Of a stretch of DNA of 15,974 bases, positions 1 to 7,000 are shown one piece after another. The notes beneath the pieces are model-generated. The model was given only the letters and a program-made list of their open reading frames with translations. It had not been told where the DNA came from and ran no database searches. The position numbers and the translations under genes are program-made. How positions within the stretch are numbered: position 1 is the first letter of the stretch; every line of letters starts with the position of its first letter. This DNA is from Methanobrevibacter sp. (GTDB lineage: Archaea > Methanobacteriota > Methanobacteria > Methanobacteriales > Methanobacteriaceae), in assembly GCA_009784145.1 (NCBI GenBank), contig WRCI01000017.1:1-15974 (forward strand), read 5' to 3'.

Positions 1-101
1 AAAAATATTAACTTATAAACTATTAAATAATAAAAATATTAACTTATAAACTATTAAATAATAAAAATATTAACTTATAAACTATTAAATAATAAAAATA
101 T
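1..101. repeat. 31-bp tandem repeat array at left window edge
   Basis: Three identical 31-bp units lie at 1-31, 32-62 and 63-93, each beginning AAAAATATTAACTTATAAAC. A partial fourth unit starts at 94 and diverges after about 8 bases. The array starts at base 1, so it probably continues to the left of the window. It sits 120-217 bases upstream of the ATPase/nuclease gene. There are no unique spacers, so it is not a CRISPR array. Exact identity between copies suggests recent expansion by slippage. Confidence 0.92.
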
Positions 102-217
102 AACACTACAAAGATTAAATAAGAAAAATAAAGATATTGTGAAAAATTAAGATTATATAGAAATTTTTATAAACAAACAACAACATACTTATTAATGATT
201 AATAAGGTTGAGTTAAT

Positions 218-1810
218 ATGAAAAAACTGCCAATTGGAATGCAGACATTTAGTGAAATGCGTGAAAAAGGCTATGTTTATGTAGATAAAACCAAATATAT
301 ACATAAACTAGCTACAACTGGAAAAGCATATTTTTTATCACGACCTAGAAGGTTTGGAAAATCATTACTTCTTAGTACTTTAGAAGAGTTTTTTAAAGGA
401 AATAAAGAATTATTTAAAGGTCTTTATATACATGATAAAGGAAAATGGGATAGTTATCCAGTTCTTAGATTAGATTTCACAAAACTTGGACATGAGAGTC
501 CTGAAATTTTGAAAAGTGCCTTAGATGATTTTATAAATATGAGAGCTAAGGATTTTTCTATTGAACTTATTAGTAAAACTTTAACATCTAAATTTTCAGA
601 ATTAATTGAACAAATTCATAAAACAACAGGAAAAAGAGTAGTGGTTTTAATTGATGAGTATGATAAAGCCATTAACAATCATTTTGATGATATTGAATTA
701 GCTAAAAAGAATCGTGATGTGTTAAAAAGTTTCTATCAAGCTTTAAAAGGTCTTGATAATGATTTAAGATTTCTTTTCATTGCTGGAATTAGTAAATTTG
801 CTAAAACAAGTATTTTTTCTGAATTGAATCAGTTAGAGGATATTACTATTCATCCAAAATACTCTGAAATTTGTGGTTACTCACAAGAAGATTTACAGTT
901 TTATTTTAAGGATCATATATTAAAAGTTTCTGAGTCTGAAAAGATAAGTGAAGATTACTTGTTAAATTCTCTTAAAACTTGCTATAATGGTTATTCTTGG
1001 GATGGGAAAAATTTTTTATATAATCCTTTTTCAATACTCAATTTTTTTAGTACTGGAAAATTAGCTAACTATTGGGCTGATTCAGGAACTCCTACACTAT
1101 TGATTGATATTTTAAAAACTACTGATGTTGATTTAAATATTTTAGCTAATAAAAAATCAGAGTTTGTAGGTTCATTTCCAAATTTTGAATTAGATAATAT
1201 TAGCTTTGCTACAGTATTATTACAAACTGGATATCTTACAATAAAAAAAGAAGAAAGTAAAGATATTAGAGCATCACGGTTTACCACAGGAATTCCTAAT
1301 AAAGAAGTAGAAGAATCACTGTTTAGCTATATTTTAGCTACATACACAAATAATGTTCCTGAAAGTATTGAACCATTGACTAATGATATGATAGAGTGTA
1401 TTTATACTCAAGATGGTGAAGGTCTTCAAAAATACTTTGAGATTTTACTTGGAAAAATATCAAATATTAATTATGGATACCTTAAAGATAATATTGAAGC
1501 TTATTATAAAGTTCTTTTAATTTCTTGGATGCAACTTTTGGGTTTTGATATTGAAACTGAAGTTATGACTCTTAAAGGTAGGTTAGATGCTTTACTTAAA
1601 ACAAAAGACTTTGTTTTAATAATAGAGTTTAAGTTTAGTGAAACAAAGTCCTTAGATTCAATGTTAAATGAGGGAGAAAATCAAATTTTAGAAAAAGAAT
1701 ATTATAAACCTTATCAAAACAAAAATATTGTAATTTTATCAGTGGCTCTTCAACCAAAAGATATAAACTGTAAATTCAAAACATTAGAAGAAGCATTGAA
1801 ACAAAATTAA
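218..1810 (+). CDS. AAA-ATPase-like protein fused to a PD-(D/E)XK nuclease-like domain (DUF1703)
   Basis: This 530-residue protein has the layout of the AAA-ATPase_like/DUF1703 family. The opening KLPIGMQTFSEMREKGYVYVDKT is the family signature. A P-loop variant RPRRFGKS lies at about residues 42-49, and Walker B VVVLIDEYDK at 141-150. The C-terminal part has a PD-(D/E)XK pattern: GRLDALL with D457, then LIIEFKF with E470 and K472. The family is abundant and multicopy in gut Bacteroidetes, clostridia and Methanobacteriales. Its role is not established; proposals include mobile-element-linked nucleic acid processing. The length is full and all three catalytic-type positions are present, so it does not look like a decayed copy. 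The ATG follows a weak AAGGTTGAG at about 204-212. It appears to be a single gene, with the next reading frame opening after the stop without a clear ribosome binding site. Domain assignment is confident, biological role unknown. Confidence 0.9.
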   Translation: MKKLPIGMQTFSEMREKGYVYVDKTKYIHKLATTGKAYFLSRPRRFGKSLLLSTLEEFFKGNKELFKGLYIHDKGKWDSYPVLRLDFTKLGHESPEILKSALDDFINMRAKDFSIELISKTLTSKFSELIEQIHKTTGKRVVVLIDEYDKAINNHFDDIELAKKNRDVLKSFYQALKGLDNDLRFLFIAGISKFAKTSIFSELNQLEDITIHPKYSEICGYSQEDLQFYFKDHILKVSESEKISEDYLLNSLKTCYNGYSWDGKNFLYNPFSILNFFSTGKLANYWADSGTPTLLIDILKTTDVDLNILANKKSEFVGSFPNFELDNISFATVLLQTGYLTIKKEESKDIRASRFTTGIPNKEVEESLFSYILATYTNNVPESIEPLTNDMIECIYTQDGEGLQKYFEILLGKISNINYGYLKDNIEAYYKVLLISWMQLLGFDIETEVMTLKGRLDALLKTKDFVLIIEFKFSETKSLDSMLNEGENQILEKEYYKPYQNKNIVILSVALQPKDINCKFKTLEEALKQN

Positions 1811-1858
1811 TTATTATAAAATATCTTGATTAAGAAGCTAGCTATTGAATTTGATACT

Positions 1859-2686
1859 ATGCACAAAAAAACCATTTCTGAAAACAACAAAGTTGACTGG
1901 ATTGAAAACAACAGAGTTGCCTGGAATCAAGCTTTAAAATATCATCAAAAAGCAAGAAACAATTCTCTACAACTTGGTTTTGAAAACCCTAATTTTACAA
2001 CATTGAATCGAGATTGTGATGAAGTATTAATCAAGAAAATAAAAAATATTGACCTAAATAATAAAACTATTTCACAGCTACCTTGTAACAATGGAAGAGA
2101 ATTATTATCACTTATGCAATTAGGTGCAAAAGAAGGAGTAGGATTTGATATTTCTGATATTGCAATAAAAGAAGCAGAAGAACTTAAAGAAATATCAAAA
2201 TTAAATGTAAAATTTGAAAGATGCGATATTTTAGAAATTGATAATAAATATAATAATTACTTTGATTTTATTTATATTTCTGAAGGATCACTTCAATGGT
2301 TTCCTGATTTAAATGATTATTTTTCTGTTGTAGAGAGACTCTTAAAAAAAAATGGAAAATTATTAATTTTTGAGATGCATCCATTTGCATATTTTTTTGA
2401 AAATGGATTCGATACTGAAAAACAAAACTTTGATGATATGACACCATACTTTAATAAAGGTCCTTATAACTATGAAGATGGTTTAGATTATGTTGGTGGA
2501 GTTAAATATAAATCAAAGGAATGTTATTGGTTTATGCATAAAATATCTGATATTATAACTGTTTTATTAAAAAATAATATAAAAATAGGAGAATTTGAGG
2601 AATATAATTTAGAAATGGCTAATAATGATTCAATAAAATTTTTAGACAAATTCCCTCTTAGTTATATTCTTGTTGGTAAAAAATAA
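1859..2686 (+). CDS. class I SAM-dependent methyltransferase
   Basis: A 275-residue Rossmann-fold methyltransferase. From the ATG, motif I reads QLPCNNGREL at about 73-82, followed by the acidic strand end GFDISDIAI at 95-103, where the aspartate should bind the SAM ribose. A later FIYISEGSLQWFPDL segment corresponds to motif IV, and LLKKNGKLLIFEMHPFAY to the motif VI region. The N-terminus with ENNRVAWNQALKYH resembles a family of small-molecule methyltransferases found in Firmicutes and Bacteroidetes. The substrate cannot be predicted. The frame is open from a TTG at 1826 (16 bases after the preceding stop), but neither start has a recognisable ribosome binding site. I prefer the ATG at 1859 because the family signature begins shortly after it. 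A good stem-loop terminator lies just downstream. Confidence 0.85.
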   Translation: MHKKTISENNKVDWIENNRVAWNQALKYHQKARNNSLQLGFENPNFTTLNRDCDEVLIKKIKNIDLNNKTISQLPCNNGRELLSLMQLGAKEGVGFDISDIAIKEAEELKEISKLNVKFERCDILEIDNKYNNYFDFIYISEGSLQWFPDLNDYFSVVERLLKKNGKLLIFEMHPFAYFFENGFDTEKQNFDDMTPYFNKGPYNYEDGLDYVGGVKYKSKECYWFMHKISDIITVLLKNNIKIGEFEEYNLEMANNDSIKFLDKFPLSYILVGKK

Positions 2687-2716
2687 ATCAATTATTCAAT
2701 AAATTATAATTATTTT

Positions 2717-2765
2717 TAAAATAAAGCTATTTAGCTATTATTTTACTTTTATTCTTTATATTTTT
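2717..2765 (+). terminator. stem-loop plus T-rich terminator after the methyltransferase
   Basis: About 30 bases after the stop, the arms 2717-2728 and 2733-2745 pair around a four-base loop (ATTT), giving roughly 12 base pairs with one bulged A. The core is AAAGCT/AGCTATT. A T-rich tract follows (CTTTTATTCTTTATATTTTT). The arrangement fits a rightward transcription terminator. The stem is nearly all A/T apart from two G-C pairs, so stability is modest. Confidence 0.55.
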
Positions 2766-3079
2766 ATATAAAAACTTATTTTTTATATTATCATTAATTT
2801 TACTATATAATTTTTATTTATTATCAATTTTATTATATAATATCCTATTATTTTTTCTAATATTTCTATAAAAAAATTTAATAAAAAATATATAAAAAAT
2901 TTAATAAAAAATATATAAAAAATTTAATAAAAAATATATAAAAACAATTTTAGAAAATATAATATAAAATTATTAAATATTTTTATAAAAAATATTAAAT
3001 ATTTTAAAAAATAAAATAATAACAAGAATATTTCAATCATTGTATTAAAATTAGCTGAATATAATTAATATTCATAAAT
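2766..3079. repeat. AT-rich spacer with a 23-bp tandem repeat
   Basis: This gene-free stretch is almost entirely A and T. At 2877-2945 it holds three copies of a 23-bp unit starting TTTAATAAAAAATATATAAA; copies begin at 2877, 2900 and 2923, and the third differs only at its last base. Further left (2785-2845) a looser duplication of TTATCAATTTTA(T/C)TATATAAT is visible. No reading frame with a ribosome binding site was found. Confidence 0.8.
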
Positions 3080-3113
3080 TTATGACTAGTTATATTTTAT
3101 GACTAGTTATATC
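3080..3113 (+). promoter_or_regulatory. 17-bp direct repeat pair upstream of the DUF4240 gene
   Basis: Two adjacent 17-bp copies, TTATGACTAGTTATATT (3080-3096) and TTATGACTAGTTATATC (3097-3113), differ only in the last base. Each contains the palindrome ACTAGT and a TATA-like GTTATAT. The second copy lies about 43 bases upstream of the start codon. A TATA box there would place transcription start near 3135, leaving a short leader that includes the AGGAGG at 3144-3149. A promoter or operator role is inferred from position. Confidence 0.4.
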
Positions 3114-3155
3114 ATTTATTAAAATTATATTAATTATCATAATAGGAGGAAAACC

Positions 3156-3728
3156 ATGATGAACAAAAATGAATTTTGGGAATTAATTCAAAAATCCTAC
3201 CAAGAAGCAAATTGGGAAACTGACAAGCAAATGGAAATATTAATAAATAAATTATCTGAATATCCTCAAGAAGAGATATTAAAATTCCAAAAAATCTATG
3301 AAATTTATGCAGAAGAAGCTAATAGAAAAAAAATACATGCAGCTGCCCATATTATGGCTGATGGTTGTGAAAAAGAATGTTTTGAAAAATTTATAGGATG
3401 GTTGATTTCAAGAGGAAAAGAACCTTATCTTAATGTACTTCAAAATCCTGATTCTATAGTTGATTTAGATATGCCTTATGAAGATGACTATTATGAAAAT
3501 GAAGAAATATTAGAACTATCACAAGAAGCATTTATTAAAAAAATAAAAACAAATAATGCTATAGATATTTATTTTGAAGAAAAAAAAGACTTTAAATTAG
3601 ATTCAAAAGAAGTACAAGATATTGTAGCTGAAATATCCTTTGATGAAGATATCAATGCTGATTGGAACAAAAATGATGAAGAGAGTTTAAAAACCCTTCT
3701 TCCAAATATATATGAAAAATTCTGGTAG
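3156..3728 (+). CDS. DUF4240 domain protein
   Basis: A 190-residue soluble, acidic protein. The DUF4240 signature is clear: NEFWELIQKS near residues 5-14, then a helical segment, then AAAHIMADGCEKECFEKFIGW at about 62-82 leading into LISRGKEPYLNVLQNPDS at 83-100. The C-terminal half (105-190) is rich in Asp and Glu and ends in LLPNIYEKFW. The family occurs mainly in actinobacteria and Firmicutes, and its function is unknown. No catalytic motif can be assigned. The start has the best ribosome binding site in the window, AGGAGG at 3144-3149, and either of the two consecutive ATGs (3156 or 3159) would work. The last five codons form the first part of a 39-bp tandem array that runs on downstream. 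The gene may be a recent acquisition from bacteria, but this is inference. Confidence 0.85.
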   Translation: MMNKNEFWELIQKSYQEANWETDKQMEILINKLSEYPQEEILKFQKIYEIYAEEANRKKIHAAAHIMADGCEKECFEKFIGWLISRGKEPYLNVLQNPDSIVDLDMPYEDDYYENEEILELSQEAFIKKIKTNNAIDIYFEEKKDFKLDSKEVQDIVAEISFDEDINADWNKNDEESLKTLLPNIYEKFW

Positions 3729-3949
3729 AAACTAAAACAATTAAAAGTATATGAAAAATTCTGATACAAACTAAAACAATTAAAAGTATATGAAAAATTC
3801 TGATACAAACCTAAAACAATTAAAAGTATCTTTTATAAATTCTGATACAAACTAAAACAACTAAAAGTATCTTTTATAAATTCTGATACAAACTAAAACA
3901 ATTAAAAGTATATGAAAAATTCTGATACAAACTAAAACAATTAAAGGTA
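3711..3949. repeat. 39/41-bp tandem repeat array starting inside the DUF4240 gene
   Basis: Six head-to-tail units cover 3711-3749, 3750-3788, 3789-3828, 3829-3869, 3870-3910 and 3911-3949. The common core is ATTCTGATACAAACTAAAAC followed by AATTAAAAGTA. Four units begin TATGAAAA (39 bp, one with an inserted C). Units four and five begin TCTTTTATAA instead (41 bp), so two unit types are interleaved. The first unit encodes the C-terminal YEKFW of the DUF4240 protein and carries its stop codon. The array ends 17 bases before the next start codon. Confidence 0.92.
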
Positions 3950-3966
3950 AAAAAGGAAAATATTCA

Positions 3967-4518
3967 ATGAATTCAAAAATTAGCTATAAGTTAAGAAAAT
4001 TCAAAAAAACAGACGTTAATAGTATAGTTAAATATGCTAACAACAAAAATATAGCTAAATTTCTTACTAATGAATTTCCCTATCCTTATTCAAAAAAAGA
4101 TGCTGAACTTTTTATAAACTTTATTTCAAATGAAAATCCAACTAATACATTTGTTATTGAAGTTAATAAAGAAGCTGCTGGTGCAATAACTGTAACTCCA
4201 CAAGCAAAAATAATAGCTACATCCAAAAAAGAAACCCCATCTTTAGCAATTAATATATGTGATAAACAAGGCGAATTAGGATATTGGTTAGCTGAAAAAT
4301 ATTGGAATAATGGTATTATGACATCAGCTATTAAAGAAATGGTTAATTATGGATTTGAAACCTTTGATATAAATTGTATTTATGCAACTCCTTTCGTGCC
4401 AAATATAGCTTCTCAAAGAGTTTTAAAAAAAGCTGGTTTTAATAGTAATTTAGAGAAAAAAAGTATAATAAAAAATAATGAAATTTATGAAGTTTTAATT
4501 TACTCAATATCTAAATAA
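3967..4518 (+). CDS. GNAT-family N-acetyltransferase, RimJ/RimL type
   Basis: A 183-residue acetyltransferase expected to transfer acetyl from acetyl-CoA to an amine, in the manner of ribosomal-protein or small-molecule acetylases. YKLRKFKKTDVNSIVKYANN at residues 7-26 is the usual first strand and helix. GELGYWLAEKYWNNGIMTSA (102-121) is motif A with the CoA pyrophosphate loop around NNG. IYATPFVPNIASQRVLKKAGF (138-158) is the motif B signature of this subfamily. The glutamate usual just after the CoA loop is replaced by serine (TSAI). The central part (80-100) is longer than usual, and the substrate is unknown. AAGG at 3953-3956 serves as ribosome binding site. The gene lies between two tandem arrays, and its own last codons are duplicated downstream. 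Confidence 0.88.
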   Translation: MNSKISYKLRKFKKTDVNSIVKYANNKNIAKFLTNEFPYPYSKKDAELFINFISNENPTNTFVIEVNKEAAGAITVTPQAKIIATSKKETPSLAINICDKQGELGYWLAEKYWNNGIMTSAIKEMVNYGFETFDINCIYATPFVPNIASQRVLKKAGFNSNLEKKSIIKNNEIYEVLIYSISK

Positions 4519-4542
4519 ATCTATTCAATATCTAAATAAAGT
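4501..4542. repeat. 21-bp duplication spanning the GNAT stop codon
   Basis: TACTCAATATCTAAATAAAT at 4501-4520 recurs 21 bases later as TATTCAATATCTAAATAAAG (4522-4541). The first copy encodes the last five residues (YSISK) and the stop codon. The second lies immediately outside the gene and would encode the same end of the protein if read in frame. Confidence 0.85.
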
Positions 4543-4561
4543 TAATAATTATAATATAATA

Positions 4562-4599
4562 ATATGTTTAATATTCATTAAAAAAATAATTAAACATAT
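4562..4599. repeat. 11-bp perfect inverted repeat downstream of the GNAT gene
   Basis: ATATGTTTAAT (4562-4572) and ATTAAACATAT (4589-4599) are exact reverse complements separated by 16 bases. The hairpin lies 44 bases after the acetyltransferase stop and just before the 30-bp array. It may act as a terminator or RNA 3'-end structure, but no T-tract follows it. An operator is an equal possibility. Confidence 0.6.
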
Positions 4600-4602
4600 C
4601 TA

Positions 4603-4920
4603 TAAACGAACAAACTGAATTAAATATCAACATAAAGAACTAAATAAAATTAAATACTCATATAAAGAACTAAATAAAATTAAATACCTACATAAAGAAC
4701 TAAATAAAATTAAATACTCATATAAAGAACTAAATAAAATTAAATACTCATATAAAGAACTAAATAAAATTAAATACTCATATAAAGAACTAAATAAAAT
4801 CAAATATCTACATAAATAACTAAATAAAATCAAATATCTACATAAATAACTAAATAAAATCAAATATCTACATAAATAACTAAATAAAATTAAATATCCA
4901 TATAAAATATTAAATAAAAA
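4603..4920. repeat. 30-bp tandem repeat array upstream of a methyltransferase
   Basis: Nine well-conserved 30-bp units run from 4621 to 4890, for example TAAATACTCATATAAAGAAC followed by TAAATAAAAT. A degenerate unit follows at 4891-4920, and a partial one precedes at about 4603-4620. Variants group by position: units with ATACTCAT and AAAGAAC are in the middle, and CAAATATCTACATAAATAAC units fill the last third (4801-4890), implying stepwise duplication. The array stops 8 bases before the ribosome binding site of the next gene, so the promoter must lie within it, before it, or at its junction. Confidence 0.95.
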
Positions 4921-4940
4921 ATTAAAAAGAGGAGATTTAA

Positions 4941-5618
4941 ATGGAAGATGTAATCAACAAATTTAACAAAATAGCTAAAGAATATGATTCTGAAAGAAAA
5001 AAATTAATTCCTGTTTTTGATGATTTTTATGGAATAGCTATAGATAGTATTGAATTAGAAGATCCAATTCCAGATGTTTTAGAAATAGGAACTGGAACAG
5101 GATTATTTACTGAGATGTTCCTTGAAAAATATCCTAATGCAAATATGGATTTGGTTGATATATCTGAAGAAATGTTAAATATAGCTAAAGAAAGGTTCAG
5201 TGTTCATAGTAACCTTAATTTCCACCTTAAAAATATAATGGATTTTGAGCCAGAAGATGGAAAACAATATGAAGCAATAATTTCATCATTAGCTATTCAC
5301 CATTTATCACTTGATGAGAAAGAAGAAATATATCATAAAATTGGTGCATGGATAAAACCAGGTGGAATATTTGTAAATGCTGAAATGATAGCTGGTGAAA
5401 CAAAATATTTAAACAATAAATATCACAAAAAAGAAATAGAAATAGTTTCAAATTCTGGTCTTGATGAAGAAGCAAAAAAAAGAGCAATAGAACGACTCCA
5501 TCTTGATTCAAAAGTCCCTGCAAGTATGCAACTAAAATGGTTAGAAGACGCTGGATTTTCCCATGTTGATTGTCTTTTCAAAGCTTATTCTTTTGGAGTT
5601 TTATGGGCTAAAAAATAA
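4941..5618 (+). CDS. class I SAM-dependent methyltransferase (UbiE/Tam-like)
   Basis: A 225-residue soluble methyltransferase. Motif I VLEIGTGTG is at residues 46-54, the ribose-binding acidic residue in DLVDISEEML at about 73, motif IV in AIISSLAIHHL at 112-122, and motif VI IKPGGIFVNAEM at 138-149. SSLAIHHLSLDEK is typical of small-molecule C-, N- or O-methyltransferases of the Methyltransf_11/25 type. The substrate is not predictable. GAGGAG at 4930-4935 sits about 5 bases before the ATG, so the start is secure. The gene is preceded directly by the 30-bp array, so expression could vary with repeat number. A short hairpin follows the stop. It shares only general fold motifs with the methyltransferase at 1859, so the two are not a duplicated pair. 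Confidence 0.88.
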   Translation: MEDVINKFNKIAKEYDSERKKLIPVFDDFYGIAIDSIELEDPIPDVLEIGTGTGLFTEMFLEKYPNANMDLVDISEEMLNIAKERFSVHSNLNFHLKNIMDFEPEDGKQYEAIISSLAIHHLSLDEKEEIYHKIGAWIKPGGIFVNAEMIAGETKYLNNKYHKKEIEIVSNSGLDEEAKKRAIERLHLDSKVPASMQLKWLEDAGFSHVDCLFKAYSFGVLWAKK

Positions 5619-5623
5619 TAAAG

Positions 5624-5680
5624 AATGAATAGCGAGAAATAGCTATACTCCTCATTATATTTATATTATTTATAAAAATA
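5624..5680 (+). terminator. possible weak terminator after the second methyltransferase
   Basis: ATAGC (5629-5633) and GCTAT (5642-5646) can pair around an 8-base loop, with AATG/CATT (5624-5627 and 5653-5656) as a possible outer stem. A T-rich stretch (ATTATATTTATATTATTTAT) follows. It begins 6 bases after the stop codon. The stem is short, so this is tentative. Confidence 0.3.
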
Positions 5681-5957
5681 TTATAGAATTTAATATAATA
5701 AATGAAAATGAAATAAAATTTGATATAATAAATATATAATAAAAACTAAAATAAGTTATAAAAATAATATAAAATTTAATATAATAAATAAATATATAAT
5801 AAAAACTAAAATAATAAATAAAAATGAAATAAGAACTAAAATAAGCTATAAAAATAAAATAACACCAAAGATAATAAGTAAAAATTATTAAAATCAAATA
5901 GCTAATAAAAACATTATGATTTAATTAAATTAGCTAATAAATATTAAATATTCTTTT
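5681..5957. repeat. AT-rich spacer with a degenerate 60-bp duplication
   Basis: AATATATAATAAAAACTAAA is present at 5731 and again at 5791, and flanking AAATTTGATATAATAA/AAATTTAATATAATAA segments are also duplicated, giving a unit of about 60 bp with small indels. A third partial copy (ATAAGAACTAAAATAAG) follows at 5829. There is no convincing gene on either strand. The transporter start at 5958 has no ribosome binding site in this spacer. Confidence 0.65.
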
Positions 5958-6899
5958 ATGATAATTCCAGGTTACATTATAGCAGGATTGTTAGGGGCTT
6001 TTGGTAGTTTAGCACTACTTTTAGGGGGCTTTTTTGGATACAAATACAATATATCCAAAAGAGTACTAGGTATTATAACTGCTTTTAGTTCAGGAATATT
6101 AATTTCAGCTGTGTGTTTTGAGCTTCTCTTTGAAGCATATTCATATGGTGGTATGTATCCAACAGTAGTGGGATTTATAAGTGGTGTTGTTATATTTACT
6201 CTAATGGATGCTATTATTCATAGACATAGTATTGAACAGCATGAAAAAAACCTTCTTAAAGATAAAAATAAGAATAAAAATAAAAATATAAATGAAAATA
6301 TAAATGAAAATAGCTACAGTGAGCAAAACAATACAAACACTGATGATAATATTAACAATACAAACACTGATAATGATATTAATAATATAAATACTGATAA
6401 TGATATTAGTAATTTTAACATCCATAAACATAGATATACTAAATATTTTAACAAATATCAAGTTCAAAGTTTGACTACATTGGTAGGGGCATTGTTAGAT
6501 GGAATTCCAGAATCAGTAGCTATTGGATTAACTTTTTTCATTGGAGGACCTATTAGTATATCCTTATTACTTGCTGTTTTAATTGCAAATTCATTTGAAG
6601 GTGCTTCAGCTTCTTTGTATATGAAATTAGGTGGGTGGAGTGGAAAAGAGATTTTAGGAATTTGGGTTTTTGTAATAATCTTAACAGCTGTTTCTGCAAT
6701 GTCAAGTTATATTGTATTTTCCCATACAGACCAACACATCTTAGCAGGAGCTTTAGGAGTAGCTGCAGGTTCACTTTTAGCTATGATAGCTGATACTATG
6801 TTACCAGAAGCTTATAGTGAGATGCATGAATGGACTGGTTTTTTAATGGCTATGGGATTTTTAATGTCATTTATATTATCTCATTTAGCATTTCATTAA
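5958..6899 (+). CDS. ZIP-family divalent metal transporter with a repetitive cytoplasmic loop
   Basis: A 313-residue integral membrane protein. Hydrophobic segments lie at about 4-27, 36-59, 66-86, 171-195, 198-218, 226-248, 256-279 and 290-311, matching the eight helices of ZIP transporters. The metal-path motifs are in divergent form: DGIPES at 181-186 where many ZIPs have HxxPEG, and NSFEG at 211-215. This fits a prokaryotic ZIP branch that uses Asp in place of His. The likely role is uptake or equilibration of Zn2+, Fe2+ or Mn2+. The loop between helices 3 and 4 (about 96-165) is low complexity, rich in Lys, Asn and Asp, and contains three 9-residue repeats (NTNTDDNIN type, 125-151). No ribosome binding site precedes the ATG, so translation may be leaderless or start elsewhere. 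The last codons are duplicated downstream. Confidence 0.85.
   Translation: MIIPGYIIAGLLGAFGSLALLLGGFFGYKYNISKRVLGIITAFSSGILISAVCFELLFEAYSYGGMYPTVVGFISGVVIFTLMDAIIHRHSIEQHEKNLLKDKNKNKNKNINENINENSYSEQNNTNTDDNINNTNTDNDINNINTDNDISNFNIHKHRYTKYFNKYQVQSLTTLVGALLDGIPESVAIGLTFFIGGPISISLLLAVLIANSFEGASASLYMKLGGWSGKEILGIWVFVIILTAVSAMSSYIVFSHTDQHILAGALGVAAGSLLAMIADTMLPEAYSEMHEWTGFLMAMGFLMSFILSHLAFH
6330..6410 (+). repeat. 27-bp in-frame tandem repeat inside the ZIP gene
   Basis: Three copies at 6330-6356, 6357-6383 and 6384-6410, starting AATACAAACACTGATAATGA in the middle copy, encode NTNTDDNIN, NTNTDNDIN and NINTDNDIS. They follow simpler repetition of AATAAAAATAAAAAT type (6266-6300) encoding KNKNKNKN. 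The unit length is a multiple of three, so copy-number changes preserve the frame and alter only loop length. Confidence 0.9.
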
Positions 6900-6981
6900 T
6901 TATACAAACTTATATCAAATATAAATTTATATTATCTCATTTAGCATTTCATTAATTATACAAACTTATATCAAATATAAA
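6869..6981. repeat. perfect 56-bp duplication spanning the ZIP stop codon
   Basis: The segment 6870-6925, starting TTTATATTATCTCATTTAGC, is repeated without a mismatch at 6926-6981. The first copy contains the last ten codons and stop of the transporter plus 26 bases of downstream sequence. Complete identity in such AT-rich non-coding DNA indicates a recent tandem duplication. It ends just before the ribosome binding site of the next gene. Confidence 0.95.
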
Positions 6982-7000
6982 AATAAAGGAGATGGACATT

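Noticed and set aside
3569..3808. Left-strand 79-residue ORF with YQNFSYTFNCFS repeats
   Set aside because: It overlaps the DUF4240 coding end and the 39-bp array on the opposite strand; the repetition reflects the DNA array, not a protein.
4627..4863. Left-strand 78-residue ORF encoding repeats of the type LILFSSLYEY
   Set aside because: It is only the translation of the 30-bp array, whose length is a multiple of three and lacks stops on that strand. There is no ribosome binding site or domain.
3711..4920. Possible CRISPR arrays
   Set aside because: Units are directly adjacent or nearly identical across their whole length, with no unique spacers between repeats and no cas genes nearby.
5670..5897. 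75-residue left-strand ORF rich in Tyr, Phe and Ile
   Set aside because: The low-complexity translation follows from A/T repeats in an intergenic spacer. It has no ribosome binding site and no recognisable membrane-protein pattern beyond composition.
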